64,000 bases of DNA from Phylloscopus collybita (lineage: Eukaryota > Chordata > Aves > Passeriformes > Phylloscopidae): the NCBI GenBank assembly GCA_027886175.1, contig JAJNNQ010000026.1:26492001-26556000 (forward strand), read 5' to 3'. The notes under the pieces are model-generated. The model did no database searches and was not told where the DNA came from. It saw only the letters and a program-made list of their open reading frames with translations. Shown here piece by piece: positions 1 to 14,118 of the stretch (positions within the stretch are counted from its first letter, which is position 1; each line of letters begins with the position of its first letter). A program made the position numbers and the translations under genes.

Positions 1-319
1 GAACCTGAAGGGAGGGTGTCAGGAGAATGTTTCCAGGCTCTGCTCAGTGATCCCAAGCAACAGACAAGAGGCAATGGGTATAAACTGTTGTACAGGAAGT
101 TTCATCTGAATACAAGGAAGAATTTTACTTGTGAAAGGCTGAGCACTGGAACAGATTTCCCAGAGAGGGTGTGGAACTTCCCTGACTGGAAATATTCAAG
201 AAACGTCTGGATACAATTCTGTGCCATGTGCTCTGGGATGACCCTGCTTGAACAGGGAGGTTGGACCACATGACCCACTGTGATCCCTTTCAAACTTACC
301 CATTCTGTGACTCTTGATT
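1..319 (+). mobile_element. CR1 LINE, 3' end, cut by window edge
   Basis: This is the last part of a chicken-repeat-1 (CR1) non-LTR retrotransposon, entering from the left. It shows the typical order of the CR1 3' end: the 'dispersed codons' for a region ending in GSMLFLKT-like decay, then the stretch reading 'acaagaggcaatgggtataa', 'gagcactggaacag', 'cttgaacagggaggttgg' and a terminal 'cattctgtgactcttgat', which resembles the octamer-like repeat at CR1 ends. Frames are broken by stops, so it is a dead copy. CR1 copies are usually 5'-truncated, but here the 5' side lies outside the window, so its true length is unknown. Family assignment is from memory of CR1 consensus sequences. Confidence 0.85.
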
Positions 320-2767
320 TTGTGATTGTGTGTTTGCAGAGAGGAGCTTAATGAAGACAGACTTCCTTCCACTGGGCAAGTTCTTTGCACTTCTGACAGC
401 ATGGATAGCAAAACTGAAAAAACACCCAGACAATGTTACTGATTTATGGAGGCTAACTATTATGGTAATGCCTCACTTTGAGGCATTTTTGAAATCTTTG
501 TGCAATAGTGGACAAGAATGGAACAAAGGAAAGGTGGAAGCGTGCTGTCCTTCATTTTTACTTTTGCTGTGATTTTGTAGTAGTCTGTTGAATGTCTCCT
601 AGTGCCTGACTGCAGAGAGACACTTATAAAAGAAGATTATAAAGGGAAAACTGATTTGGCCAGACACAAAGGGTTTCAAAAACAACACAAGCAGTTGATC
701 TTTGTTCCCGTGAAGGCCTCTCTTTGTATTAAAAAAAAGTAAAATATATATATGTTAGTGAGAGATTGATCAATCTCTACAGATCCTAAAGGCAATAATT
801 CTTATTAGCAAGTTTCAAAAATATATTCTTCTATGGAAAACACATTAAAGAAGGCACATAATCCTTGAGATTGTCCATTGCTGTTATGAAGTGAAATAAT
901 GTGTTGGTGTTTTTTGACTGAAGCTCAGATTACAGCTGTGAATGGGAAAAATATTGCTGTGAGAATATAAATTGTTTTCACGTCAATTTTTTAATACGAA
1001 TGAACACTTTTTGTATATTTTTATTTTTGATGTACCATTGAATCTACTGATATGAAGATAGTTGTATTTCTGGTCTTCAAAGTAAAAAAAAATCATACCA
1101 GCTTATAGCCATCAAGAAAACACAGCTTTCATTTCCATTTAAAAATGGTTTATTTCCTTCTGCAGGAGCAGAAGGCCTCACAGTTTTGCCTTGACCAACC
1201 AGTTAAAAAATCTTTACTGATCACTTTCACGTTCTGGAAAAGGAGGTGAGAATTAAAATAAATTCTCTTGAATGCTTCTCCAGATCTGAAAATTTCTTAG
1301 GTAACATTCAGCTAAAAAGAATAGAATACAGCATTGATTTTAGTGCTGATACACATCTGGCATCTCAAAAAAATGCACAGTTACATTTTCATTGATTTAT
1401 GCTTAATATGTTTCCACCTATTGTTTTTGGTTTTTTGAGCAATCATTGAGCTAATTGTGACAGTTACACCTCAGAGAGTGATTGTGAAATTCTCTTGTAC
1501 AATTAACTGTGTTTTTTTCCACCAAATTTAGTGAGGTTGCATGTTTAGTTCTGCTTTGAGTGAACAAATCTGTTCCCCAAGCCTGGAGATTTAGAAAGAC
1601 CTTAGTAATCAGAGGTTTGCTTTTTGATGAGGAAATGCAGCAAGACTGTGTTGAGCTGTCACACATACTCTGGTCTCAGTTTCATTTCTGTGCCAGCTTT
1701 GTGGTTGTGAATTTCTTCATCCTTGAACTCTCCTGTTTGCTTCTGAACTGTTTGTAAAGAATAGTTTTGTGCCCAGTTTGACTCCCCCTGTCTGTCATTC
1801 CTCTATAGGCAGTCCAGGATGTCTTGAGATTTTTACTCATTACCACTGTACATATTCTTTGTGAAGCTCATATTTATTGCTTCCTGGGCTGATGCAAGCT
1901 ACTCACTGGATTTTCAAGAGTTCCTAAATTTCTAAGAATGTGATATTTCTGAGTGCTTACTTTCAGATACCCATTGATCTCTGAGTTTCAGAAAGCAATA
2001 TGGCCCGAATAACTTGGCCTCTTTAACCAGTCCTGAATTATCTTCCAAGTCACTACAAAGATTATTTTTATAACATTAAATATTAAACAAATCAATGAGA
2101 ATTGGACAGAGAAGAAATAAAATACTTTCTCTTTCTCAGAGTGTTATCCCTGTAAAGTTCTGAAGTTAAGAATACTGAAGGAGATGTATTTTCTTCCTTC
2201 ATCTGTAATGAAAATAGAAAAGCTTCAGATGCACAGAAAATACCAGAAAGAAGAAAACAAAAGCTGTATATTTTTCCATTAGAGAGGGAACATATCCAGG
2301 GCCTACTGTCATGGGCTTCACCATAATTGTTGGTCTCTGAGCAAAAAAGGTAACTTCAGTATTGAAAAAAACCAACCAACCAAACAAACAAAAACCCCAA
2401 ACAAGAATCAAAAAACAACCAAATTATTCCTGTCTAGGATAAGCAGAAGTATATAAAACTGAGAAATACCTTGAGCTGTATTGGTTTTGTACCTGTCAAA
2501 CTGAAACAAACAAAAAAAAAAGTGAGTAGTATATCAGTTTTAGTGCCCTGATGTTTATGCCTTATAGCAAATTCTACTGGAAAATTACAATACTTTATTC
2601 AATGTTTGCAGCTTGACAATGAACAGAGCAAAGTAACTAAAATGACTGTACACTGTACAGGAGTGTTTTTCTCTCATATGTTATGTCGTGCCTGGCATGG
2701 TGTTCCTACCCTTCTTCCATGCCCTCTTTCTTCCCTGAAGCTTATGTGCTGTTCCCCACTCTAAAGG
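320..2767. other. No gene recognised; AT-rich non-coding sequence
   Basis: I see no convincing exon, RNA gene or intact mobile element here. Open frames are at most about 80 codons, which is ordinary for chance. An A/C-rich patch at 2365-2420 is low-complexity sequence. The rest is unique-looking AT-rich DNA. Confidence 0.5.
2365..2420. repeat. A/C-rich low-complexity patch (ACCA/AAAC)
   Basis: A run of A, then repeated 'accaacca' and 'aaacaaac' units and further A/C-rich sequence. It looks like degraded simple repeat. No function is implied. Confidence 0.6.
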
Positions 2768-2905
2768 CCTGTTTGGCTCCAGGAAATATGAAGGAGAAGG
2801 ACATGTTACAGCTAGTTCACCTCAAGAACACCAAGGTGGTCCGGTGGCTGGAGCACCTGGTGATTGCAAGAGTTGGGCTTGTTTAGCCTGGCAAAGTCAA
2901 GTCTG
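2768..2905 (+). mobile_element. CR1 LINE fragment (end of ORF2)
   Basis: A short fragment matches the end of CR1 ORF2 in the expected order: a piece like 'ggctccaggaaatatgaag', then 'aaggacatg', then 'ggctggagcacctgg', then 'ttgggcttgtttagcctgg'. In intact CR1 these codons lie just before the 3' untranslated region. Stops and indels show it is an old, dead copy. Ends are approximate because both sides fade into unique sequence. Confidence 0.65.
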
Positions 2906-5193
2906 ACAAGAAGGAATCCCTCTGCTGTCTTCCTCTCCCTTTGCCTTCCTTTTATTCCAAGCACTTGTTTACTTGTTATTTTTCTGGAAGTATATAAGAT
3001 TAAGAAAGTCTCTAGGATTCCTGAATCATGTACTCCATGAAACTTGCATTTTGCTATTATCCATCTTGTATCCAGAACTCCAAAGCAGGGGACTAGACAC
3101 AGAGTTTTAGGGTTTCTTATTGTTGACACTTGTATAACTATTGGCCTTTCCATGTCTCCCTGTATCTTTTTGAACTGTTAAACCTCTTCCAGCTTTTACA
3201 CGCCTGTTGTGATAGATTAACAAGTGGGAAGTCTTCTGGGTAGATTATATTATTTTCTTCTTCCAAGTAGCTACTTTACATAGTTGTCAACTATGAAGTG
3301 AGATAGCTCAAGACATGATTTTAACCTAAATCTATTACTTCTATGCAATTCCAAGGAGCATAAGTACTTTTTTGGTGCACCAGAAAGACAGTGGAAAATA
3401 ATGCTCTTTTAACTAAAATGGCTTTTAGTCTTAACATTTTTTTGCATCATGGGTAGATAAGCAAAGATATAAAACCGTAACCAAGGTTTGAAGAGAAAGC
3501 AGGAATCCTGGCCCAGAATCCATTCTTAGATGTTTATCCTTTAATTTTGAGTTCCAGAAACCCTGTTCATGTGAAAAATGTCAGCATAACATCAAATAAA
3601 GGGTAATCTGCAGGCTTGTTTTCTTTGGCAGTTCCTCAGAATACCATGAATACTCTCTTTTGTTATTTGGCCATGTCCCTGTGTACAGTATATTTGACAG
3701 AAAATGCCTGTAGACTGTAAAATCCCAGCCAGTGCATCCTCTAAGGAAGTATTCTGAAGTTATATTTCTCAGTCTCCTGAACTGATCTCTTTTCAGTAGC
3801 AAAAAACGTCAAAACAGCACCAAACATTTTCTGTATCTGACCAGTTTCTCAAATACATGTTTGAAAGATCTTTCAGAATACTTGCTTCCCCACAAATGAG
3901 GCAAGAAATTTCCTAGTGAAATACAAAGCTATCAGAAACTTGAAGATGTTTAAATGTATAGTAAAGACCAAAAGCTTTACTTTGACATTGGAGCAAAAGT
4001 GTTTTCACTATTCATAACAGTGCTGGGGCAGGAGGTGATGGCCCAGGCTGGGCTCAAATGGCATCCTGGGGCAGAGATGGGTGGGGAGATCCACATGTTT
4101 GTTTGGAAATGACAGTCAGGCTCAGCATTTAGCTCTGAAAATACTATTTTCTGCTCATGCAGTATATTAACAATATTTAGATTGGGAAATCCTGAAATGG
4201 TCATTACTGGGACTATTCCTTCACTGCACTGGATGGTAAAACTGTACAAAACCTGTCCCTTGGCAGGGCTGCATGGGTGCTCCTGCCAAGGCTGAGGGTG
4301 TGCTGGGAGGGACAGTGGCTCTTGACACTGGAATGTGACTCCATGCAGCAGCACCTTGCTGGAGGGATGGAAGAGAGTGAATTTTGTCACTAAATAAAGA
4401 TAAAAATGAGGCCTCTGCTGGAAACAGAGAAGTGGAATAAATTAAGAACTGAGATATTGTACATATAACTACAGACACTGAAATAGATGTAAAATTTAAG
4501 AAAACCCATAGTTTTGCTCACAGATCTTCATCTTCATATTTAAGACAATGCTTTGTGCTGTGATTAATTGAAGTTTACTGTGAAAAAATGGTGAAGATTG
4601 CAGCTGATGATTTACAGAAATATAAAAGCAGAGATAAGAGGCCTACACTTTGAAATAAATGTACTCACCATCCTTTTCTGGCAGATGATACACAGACACA
4701 ATTTCTGCATATTCTAAAAATACAGTAATTTGAAGCAGATTGAGACTGATTTTTTTCAAAAGGGAATATGTTAAAAGTGTGAATGATACTTATATCCTGC
4801 CTTATGTACAAGTATACAGAAATAGTCATAGAAATACAGAATGGATAAGAGTCACAGGCAGTTTTTATAAATAGGTATTTTAGACAATTCTCATTGAAAT
4901 TAGCTCTAAATGGAAAGACATTAAAAGGAGACATAAATGATAGTCTTTCAGCCAAACACTGACTATGTCAGGAGCAATATTACCATTTCCTGAAATAAAG
5001 GTTTTCTTTAACAACCCTACTCATTTAGCTGTGTGACGGACTCAGTCCATTTTTGATGTCTCAAACTCAGTCTAACTGCATTAGTCAGACTTGCAACTTA
5101 TAATTTTAAATTTCTCTTTTACATGAAAAAAAAATATTTTCTTAGTTCTGAATCATTCTATGTCTCTAAGAGGTGAATGGGTAGTATTACAGC

Positions 5194-5218
5194 TATATAT
5201 ATTTATATATATATATAT
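5194..5218. repeat. AT dinucleotide microsatellite
   Basis: Alternating T and A over about 25 bases with a single TTT interruption. It is a short simple repeat, probably variable in length between individuals. Confidence 0.8.
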
Positions 5219-6135
5219 GATTAGGTATTACAAGAAGAGTTTTTCCTATTTTCTGCATAATAATATAATGTATTTTAATAGATCCATCTTGCCCATAGAG
5301 TAAATGAAGAATTCTTGAGGTCTCAAACCCAAAATATATTATTCATTCCTTCTTAAAAGTACTTCTAAGATAGTCTCACAAGATGTTGTGAGTTCACACT
5401 GAACTTAGAAATGCTGGAGAGGTAAAAAACCCTCTGTATGGACATGTGCAAGAACATCAGATCAAGGTATAGGTCTTACCAGAAGTGAGGAAAAAAGGCA
5501 GATCTCCCTTATTTTTGTTACCTGTGAACTGTCTTTGTTGGACTTTGTGCATGGGTTGCAAGGCTTTAAAAATGTAAGTAGGTCAGAACATAATACGTTG
5601 GTTTTGTGGTAATTTACAACAACATAAATGTCATTAAAATATTTTTCATTTTGGAAGAATGCTTCTATGATACCTAGGCACTCCATTACATGGTAAATTA
5701 TGGAAGTGTAGTCCTTAGAACCCTAAGTGTGTGTTTAGAACCCTAGAAGATCCAAATAGCTTATATTTCACATGTAAATTGCTTTGTTTTCCCCTTGTTT
5801 TGCATTCTGTATAAACAGAGTGAATAGAATGATAAATTATGATCATTATGACAGATTATCATTATTACAATAAAATGTGTTTTGTGGTTCATAAGTTGTA
5901 TATTTACTGCTATGTCTTATATACATATTTCTCATATACAACTGATTTTGCTTTTGAAGTTTTAAGAATGGCTCCACTACAACAGCTTGGAAGATCTTAC
6001 TTTTATACCAATATAGTATGGTATTTTGTTCCAGTTTAAAGTTCACCTTCCTTTATAGCTATATTGAATCATATTCTTGCCAGTCTTTCTCCAGGAAACA
6101 CACCTACAAAATGCTGCAAAAGGATACATGTTTCT

Positions 6136-6161
6136 AAAGCTGAATGAATCAATTCAGCTTT
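6136..6161. repeat. Perfect 10-bp inverted repeat (hairpin)
   Basis: The left arm AAAGCTGAAT (6136-6145) and right arm ATTCAGCTTT (6152-6161) are exact reverse complements, separated by the six bases GAATCA. It has no T run that would suggest a terminator and no adjacent gene. The function is unknown and it may be chance. Confidence 0.6.
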
Positions 6162-7744
6162 GCAGCCAAATTTTACAACCAGCATTTCTCACTTAGTATG
6201 CAGTCTTTTGGCACGTTACATTGGACTATGGTTATCCTGTAACATTAGTAGCATTGTGCATTGTACTGTGGGAAAAGCCACATCTCAGTGTGGTGGAAAT
6301 TCCACCAGAGAAAGAACAAGTTCCTTCCAAACCAATTGAGTTTTGCCTTTAATAAACTCTCTGGAAATGGATCAGTGTGGAATTTCATGAGCTCTGGCCA
6401 GATTTTCAATAGGTCTCAGTACCCTGAGTGCAGTTAGGTTTTATTTTCCCGGAAAGTTCAGCTTCTGTTTGGCACTGGGACCGGTTATACTCTGGTTTCA
6501 GACATGAACCAGCTTTTTAAAGAAGCTTGTTTAGCTGGTGCTGTCATGTTGCTGAGCCCTAGCTAGCAAGATCTGATGATAGCAGAGTATGAGAGCAGTT
6601 TTTGCCGAGGTCTAGTACCACATTAATATGTCTAAGTAACTTCTGAAAGGGAGGTCAGATGCAGGTCAGGTTAACACGTGCCTCTATGCAGCCTTAATTT
6701 AAATAAAATGGTCACGTTTTCAAGAACTCCTTCCACTTAAGGACTCATTGTGAGGCTTCCATAGATATGCATATAGAGGACTTCTCAGTTTACTTTGCCA
6801 TCCATAGCTACAGTAAACTCATTCCCTTTACATCATGAGACTGTGCTTTGCAGTCACCCAGTGCTTTCCATGAGAAAGGAGAAGGGGCCTTCTTGCAGAA
6901 AGGTGGAGAGCCAAGAGTAAAATATGAAGTCTTTTGCTAAAATCTTTTCCTCCCTGATTTAGACCAGGTAATTTAGATGGAAACTTCATAGCAAGTGCTC
7001 TGTGGTGGGGATTCCATGCCTAGTTTATGTTTTGGGATACAAAATCTTGGTTCCTTTAATTTCATCAAAGCCAAGACTGGGAAAATATCATCTTTTTGTG
7101 GGTGAATTTGGATGTCTTAGCTAAATATGTTACGTACATTGCACAAAAGCAAAATACAGAATAATTTTCCTGTGGGCAATTATTAGTGTAGAAACCAGAA
7201 AATGCTCTAAGGAGTAATACATTAGATAAAAGAATTGAGTCTTTCATATAAAAAATATCCATCCATCTTTTCTAAGAGGCAAGATACAAGTGGCACATCT
7301 GCTCAAAGTATCTCCCACTGAACAGAAGCATATGAGCTAGCTTTTATAAAAGCCAAATTTTAGCAAAGGATGAATAAAAACAAAATCAGTTTTATAATTC
7401 TTAAGTCTCTCTGCCATCATATAAATTTAAATGAAGTATAGGTAGTTGAACAAGAACAATTTAAAAATGCCAAAACCAACAACAAGTTATCTCTCTGCCC
7501 TCTTTTACACGTTAACATTTACAATATTTTAGAGGTTGCTTCTTTTCCAGTAGTGACTTCCTGTGTATTGAAAAATGAGGTCAATTTTAGTGTTGCTATT
7601 CTTAACTGGGGAAAAAGTTGATGTAGTAAAGCCCCATGTTGTAATCATCTAAATACATTTCAAAGGGCACTGGGCAGAGGGTAAAGAAGCAACAGGTCGG
7701 ATTTATCAGCTTTACCAGATTTACACTCAAGAAAATATAATAGC

Positions 7745-8122
7745 AGTGGATGGGAGAATCTGGCTAGACTGTTCATTCTGGGGAAGAGAAGGCTCAGGGT
7801 GGATCTCACCAATGTGTATAAACACCTGAGGGAGGGAGAAAAGAAGACAGAGCCAGGCTCTTTCCAGTGGTATCCACTGACAGGACCTGAGGCAGTGGGT
7901 ACAATCTGAAACACAGGAGGCTCCATATGAGAATCAGGAAAACCTTTTTCACTCACTGTTGAGCGAAACTAGTGCCACAGGTTGTCCAGAGACAATGTGG
8001 AGTCTCCATCCTTGGACAGACATTCAAAAACTCTCTGGACATAGTCTTGGGCCACTGGCTCTAGGTAGATAGGACCTCCAGGGGCTCCTTCCAGGCTTGA
8101 CAGTTCTCTAATTTTATGATCC
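7745..8122 (+). mobile_element. CR1 LINE, 5'-truncated 3' end
   Basis: A clear CR1 3' region. In order it shows 'agactgttcattctggggaag', 'aaggctcagggtggatctc', 'aatgtgtataaacacctg', 'gagccaggctctttccag', 'acaggttgtccagag', 'tggagtctccatccttgg' and 'acctccaggggctccttcc', each a close cousin of the CR1 consensus. It ends near 'ctctaattttatgat', the place where the terminal octamers should be. The reading frame is interrupted, so the copy is dead. The start is set where CR1 similarity becomes clear; 7660-7745 could belong to it but is not recognisable. Confidence 0.88.
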
Positions 8123-9336
8123 AGTAATAGGCTCCTACTTAATTCATGTGATGCAAAGTGGATTATACCTGCCTACAAAACACTTGGGCAAATGTAATAA
8201 AACCAATGTAATTTGGCACAGTTTTTCTGGCACAGTTCCTCATGCTGTAAAAATAATTGTTGAGATAAAGCACCAAGATGTTATTAGCAGTGTTCCATGA
8301 TTTCCTCAGATTTTGATTTCTTGCCAGTGTAGTCTTCCCCCGCAGCTCCCACTGCAAACTTATCTCAAAGAAATGTTGAGTATCCATCATAAGCAAAGCA
8401 ATTTTCCAAGGATTGTGAAATGCGTCATGTAAATTTATGCAGTCACTGGCAAAGCATTTAAAACACAGGCTTATTTTCAGAAGTGAATCCTTAGAGAGGA
8501 CAAAATTTTTGTGTAAACAGGTAACAAAATACTAAATAGTGGCTGCAGTTTTGGTAGAGGATGTGTGTGGAGGTGGCTTATAAGCATTTCTTCTGGGTCC
8601 TCCATGACCTAGCAGCATTCCAGGGACTGCATAATTTCCCACCCCAGGTTGTCCAGCATGTGATAGTTCTGATCCCACACACAACAGAACCATGTGTGCT
8701 TTGCCTCAAACACCAGTTTCTACCATGGTTTGAAAAACTGCAGTTCTGAACTGCTTTCTGTAGAATTCAAAATTGAGGTGATTTGTTCCATTTTTCCCTA
8801 AAGACTTTTAGGGAGCCATCATAGGACTGATACAGGGTGATGGATTTGGTAGGTCATAAAATAGCTGATTTCTGACTGTGTTCATCCAATTCCTCCTCTT
8901 AACCTTTCCTCAGCACCTTGCAAAATAAATAATTGCAGACAGCATGGGGAGTGAGATTTTTCCAAGACTCTTTTTTACTTTTAGATTAAAAATTTAAACA
9001 ATAACAAATTCAGCTCTTTTTATCCAAACTGGTTTTCTTTGCTCATAAGGGTCTGAAAGCAATGGAAGAGAAAGTAGAGGACCAATCTTTCCCTTTATTC
9101 AAATGCTCTGCTTTCAAATTAAACAGTAGCTGCCACTCAGAGAAAACTTTGGAGCCTGGACCCCAGCACTAACTGGAACAGCAGTGACTTATTCAAGGGG
9201 CAACCTTCTTATTCACTGAAGGTGTTTATTGATTTTTCAGATGACTGGCATCTGTCTGTCAGTGGTTTGTCACTTTGTGGTACATTATTGTTTGGACGTA
9301 ACATAATTTTGACATTCTCACTAAATTGTGATAATG

Positions 9337-9360
9337 TAAAGTAGATTCTAAAGTAGATTC
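9337..9360. repeat. 12-bp perfect tandem duplication
   Basis: The unit TAAAGTAGATTC occurs twice in a row (9337-9348 and 9349-9360) with no mismatch. Such exact short duplications usually reflect replication slippage. Confidence 0.85.
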
Positions 9361-12300
9361 TGGCCTTTCAGTAGAAGCTTGTTTTATTGCCAGGCATTAT
9401 CACAAACACATTTTCAGGAAGGGATGAATTATATGTGTAAGTGGACTCTCTTGGTTCTGTTGCAGTTGATATACTGTGAACAAACAAAAGCATCTGATCT
9501 TTCAGAATATAAACCAGCAGTTCACCTCCCTGCTAGGAGGACAATCTATGCCCCATAGCTCGCTCTTTCTACACTGCTCTTCAAGGAAAAGGCTGAAATA
9601 CTTTGTGTCAGCTGGTGGGAAACTGCCTTCAGAACTTGATGAATAGAGGAAAGTCTTGATGGCTTGTTTTCATTTCCCCTCTGGGGTTATTCAACAACTC
9701 AAGTCTAAAATTAATGCTTAAGACACTCAAAGCAGAATGAAACCCTAGCGCTGGAGGCTTTTATGGATTGTGATGTCATGCCTAGAGACAAGTTTGTTTA
9801 TGTGGTTGAAAGGGATTTACAGGTCTTTCCCATTGCTTTTTGTCTGCCCATGCCAGTACAGTCTGTTCTTGCAGAATGTTGGGTTCTCAAGACATGTTTT
9901 GGAAAAAAACCCCAAACATTATCTTTTATATCTATAGACATCTTCTTATTTGATCCTTTGTTTGTCATATTAACTTTTCTGATGGGTTATCCTAGTCCTT
10001 TTTGGCACTAATCCAGTATTGACCTGACTGGTCAGTGGCCTAGATTGCTCAGTGTTTACCTGCAACTGGAAAACCAGGTGGATTTCTATATTTCCTGTGC
10101 TGTTCTTATAATTGTGTCCCCAAAGAGAAACTTTGGTTTGGTGTTCAGATTTATGATAAACATTTAAATTACTTCAACCTTACATTCAAATTTGGGTGAT
10201 TTAAAACCATAAAGCTACTCCAGAACTTTTGGAAATGCACAAATTGAAACCCTTTGTCCTGCCCTCAAACCCAGCAGTGGCCTCACAAGAGGAAGGACAC
10301 AATCAGTAGAGTGCTTTCATGGCAGCACCTTGGGCTCAAGGAGGACTTAGACCATTCTGATGGTCTCATAGCAGTGAGGGCTGGGTTTTCCTCAGTGGGG
10401 AGCAGTAACAGGGCAAGGTGGTTCAAGTGGCTGCACACCCAGTGCCTGCCTGGATCCCAGGGCCTCCATGTGCCCACATGTCTAAGCAGGCAGGGCAGCA
10501 GGTTCAGCTGCTCTGATCCTGTGCCCTGAGGTGCTCCTTGGAGACTGGAGCTGGGCAAGCTGTTCTATAACTATTAAACCCCTAATTTCTCCTTGTGCTA
10601 CTGCAGTGGCTCTGGATGCACACACTGACACTTGTGCCACCCACCTCAGCAGGACTGCTCTGACTGCTTGGGATGGAGCCTCAGCAGGGCCACTGCTGCT
10701 TTTTACAGAACCAGCTGTACTCGTGCAATTAGACCATCAGTGTCCCAGAAGCTCCAGGACTTCCTCTCTCCAAGTCCAGCAGCCCCAGGCACAGAAGTTC
10801 CTGGGATCTCTCTCTCAGACATATTACGATCCTTTCATAACAGTTTGCAGGGAAAATCTCCTTTTGCTTACAGGCTGTGCAAAGAGCCCCAAGTTTTCAA
10901 TGGGCCAAGTTTTTCCATTCTTTCAGGAGTTCAGTTCAATTGTCACATTTAATGAAATATCTCATTATTATTTTCCAGTTTTGGCAATCTAACAATAATT
11001 TTTGTCAGTGAAAACAATCAATGACTTCCATTAGAAATTGTTAGAAATATTTTATTTTTTAAATATAAAAAATACTGTGTCTGTGGATTCCAGGGTAAAG
11101 TATCACATTATTCTCTTTTTAATTTCCCTGGCAATTCTGATTGCTGCAGTGTTTCATAAATGGATCAGCTTTTGTACAAAAGCTACCTTCATAGTAGTAA
11201 TCCTGTTTCAAAACTTTCCTGTTTGTTTTTCTGCACATTATAGATGATGTATTATCTTTACTGAGCATTTGCTACTTACTGATTTGTTGTTTTGGATGTG
11301 GTGACTCACAGTTGCTGTTTATGCCCTCTGGAATTTTTCTATGAAGAAAGGAACTTTGTGCTGAGGTACTTGGGTCTTTGTTTTGGACCATTATTTGGAA
11401 AATATTTGAAAAGGCAATATGGATGTGCTACTACGTGGAGAAAAATCAGCAAAAGACAGCATGTATGTTCTAGCCCTACGAAGTATTCCCGATCCAGAGA
11501 GAATGGAAGTCAACCAAAAGTCTTTCCATTGACTGTAGTGGGTTTTGGATCAAGTCTTGTGTATGTAAGTGGCGTCCAAATATCTGAGCTGTTCACAAAT
11601 GGCCCATGTCGGTTATAGTTACCAGGAAATGCAGGCAGTGGGCCAGAGTTCAAAGATTCAGCTTTTTCAAATCCAAGGCACACTTACAAAAAGAAAAATG
11701 CCTTTATCCAAACTGCTCCAGTCCTGCAGGGTGCTGAGTTTTCTTGTGACTCAAGTGCTCAGCTATTAAAAAAATAACAAAAACTTTCCTAACTAGATGC
11801 ATATTGAGTAGGAACTAATAAATCCCAGGAAAGGTGGAGAGTGATTCTGAAAATGGCCTGGAAAGTTATAGCATGGTGAAACCAGACCTCTGATATAAGC
11901 TAAATCTACAAATGCACAGAGTTTTGAGATGGGGACTGGTAAGTCTAAGGAAGGGAATCTTATGGGAGCAATCTGATTCTGGCAAAGTTGGTAGCCAGAG
12001 AGTGTCTTAGGAAGGGATTACATGGCAGAGTGTCTGACATTGTGGGGACTAGGCCCAATGAATATATTTATGCTATGATAAATACACTGAAGACTGTAAA
12101 GCATGCAGGTACCAAGGGAACTGCAAAAACACACAGGGGAAATTTCTGTGTACACTGTATCAAAGCACTCAATCTCTTCAGGTGCAACATAACATCATAC
12201 TGTACTGGAGAACAGTCATGGGTCTCAATTCAAAAGTTATTTCTCATGTTGATTTTAAGTACAACATTTAAGAGACTGCGAGTGCTTTGAACTTGAATTT

Positions 12301-14102
12301 CCCATCATCACATTTAAAAAATACAAGAAACCAGTGACTTGGAGAATTCTGTTCACTGGAACAAATTAGACTATTGGTAAGTCATTTTTAGGGAACTTAA
12401 GTGCACAGATGGAAAACGCTGCAAGGATAACTACATAAACAATAACCAAAATAATTAAGAATTTGTTGATCTTTTCTTGAGAAATGGTGGTCTAAAAGAC
12501 AGCTGTTTGCTATGCTGGCAGCTAGTTCCCTTTAAGTAGTCCTGAGAAGGACCCAGTTGCATCTCCAGGTGAGCACAATCAATTGCACAGTTAAGTAGAA
12601 CGTAAACTGCATTCAGCATCTGTAACCTTTTACTCATGTTAGTTAAGAAAATAAAAATTCCTTCCAGAAATGCTTCTGATATTCCCAAGAGGTCTAAATG
12701 TGTATAAAGAAAGGGAGTGAGAAAATTGGAAAACTGTTGCTTCTTGCTTACAAGTGCCTCAAAAATTATTAACAATTCCTTTCTTCAGGATAAGTTCTAT
12801 AATCTGACCAGGTTTATCAGTCAGTTTCAGGAATACAGAAAAAATCTTCAGCTTTGTGGCAAATATGCCAGAAGATACTTAAGACTCAGTCATTACCAGT
12901 GTGTCCATTGAGAGGAGTGTTATACATCTACAGCTGAACATACAACAGAGGGCAACATCTAGTTGGAAGATTATTCACTTCTATGAAGTCATGGAAAATT
13001 CTCCATAAGTTAGCTGGCTATCATTATCATTTCACTAAATCCTGAAAAGTAAAATTGCAGATAAATTAGAGTATGACGTTTTGTATATGCACTAAGTGTT
13101 CTTCATGTCTAGGAAGCACAAGGATTTTGAGAAAACACAATAAAAATGGATCAGAATTAAACACTTGGGCTTCAGACTTGAAAAATGCCATGAGAAAAGT
13201 AGTACAGAAGAAGAATTTGCCTTACAGTTACAGAAAATCTTTTCTTCAGTGGTGAAAACAAGAGCAAAAGATGCTTTACTTACTGCTTAAAATGAAAGGT
13301 GACTCAGGCAGTGTGACTAAGTAAAATTTTGAAAGACTGCCTTTCATATTTGACCAGTTTAATGATTGTGTTGCAGACCTTTTATGGATAATTTGGAGTA
13401 CATGTGAGCATAGAATGAATGCGGGGGTGAGGAACAGCTTTTTTTCCCACATGTAAACCCTAACCACATTAATCTTAAAGGAGCCATAAAACCACAGTCC
13501 AAACCAAGCCCACCTGCACTGGACTGCACTCTAGAGTTCTTAGTTTGCAAAAAGAGCAGGAAACAGGAGCTTGTGCCCTTTTCAGAGTCTGTTTAGGACA
13601 ATGTAAATCCTGGATGATTGGAAGCAGAACAACTGCTGTCTTCCCTTAATCAGAAAGGCTGTCACAAATGCTCAGTTTATGCCCGTAGACCTGATTCTAT
13701 TCCCCACCACAGAGACTCTTGGGGTTATTTCTCCTCTCTTCTGCCTGACCAACCCCCTGCAAATTTCTTTTCTTCCCTGTAGATCCAATCTGAATTTGTC
13801 TGCAGCTTTAGGGACATGAGGAAATTTCTAATTTATCTGATCCCTCCTGTTGTCTAGCTGTTGAGAAGGAGGAGTTTGGTGCAGCCAGAGTTGAATGTGG
13901 TGACATAATAGAACAGAACAGTGCATCTAAGGCATGAGACACTGGCTATGGACAGAGAAAAGACATACATTGAACTAAATCTTCCAGCAGTTATCTCCTT
14001 CTCTTTGGGTTCACAAGTACTAGCAACTCCTCTTGCCATATAACCTGCACTTTCACTTCTTCATGAACAGGAGCAGCAGACAAAGTGATGTCCATTTTAG
14101 GC

Positions 14103-14118
14103 AAAAAAAAAAAAAAAA
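14103..14118. repeat. A16 homopolymer tract
   Basis: Sixteen consecutive A bases. No retrotransposed sequence with target-site duplications is evident beside it, so I call it a simple tract and not a retrocopy tail. Confidence 0.8.

Larger units (their letters stand above)
2906..7744. other. No gene recognised; unique AT-rich sequence
   Basis: Nothing here reads as a gene. The longest open frames (137 codons on the minus strand at 3977-4390; 113 codons at 2812-3153) show no motif I recognise. Listed separately are an AT dinucleotide run at 5194-5218 and a perfect hairpin at 6136-6161. The patch at about 4020-4360 is richer in G+C than its surroundings but I could not assign it. Confidence 0.5.

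Noticed and set aside
14103..14118. A16 as a processed-retrocopy tail
   Set aside because: No gene-like sequence upstream and no flanking target-site duplication.
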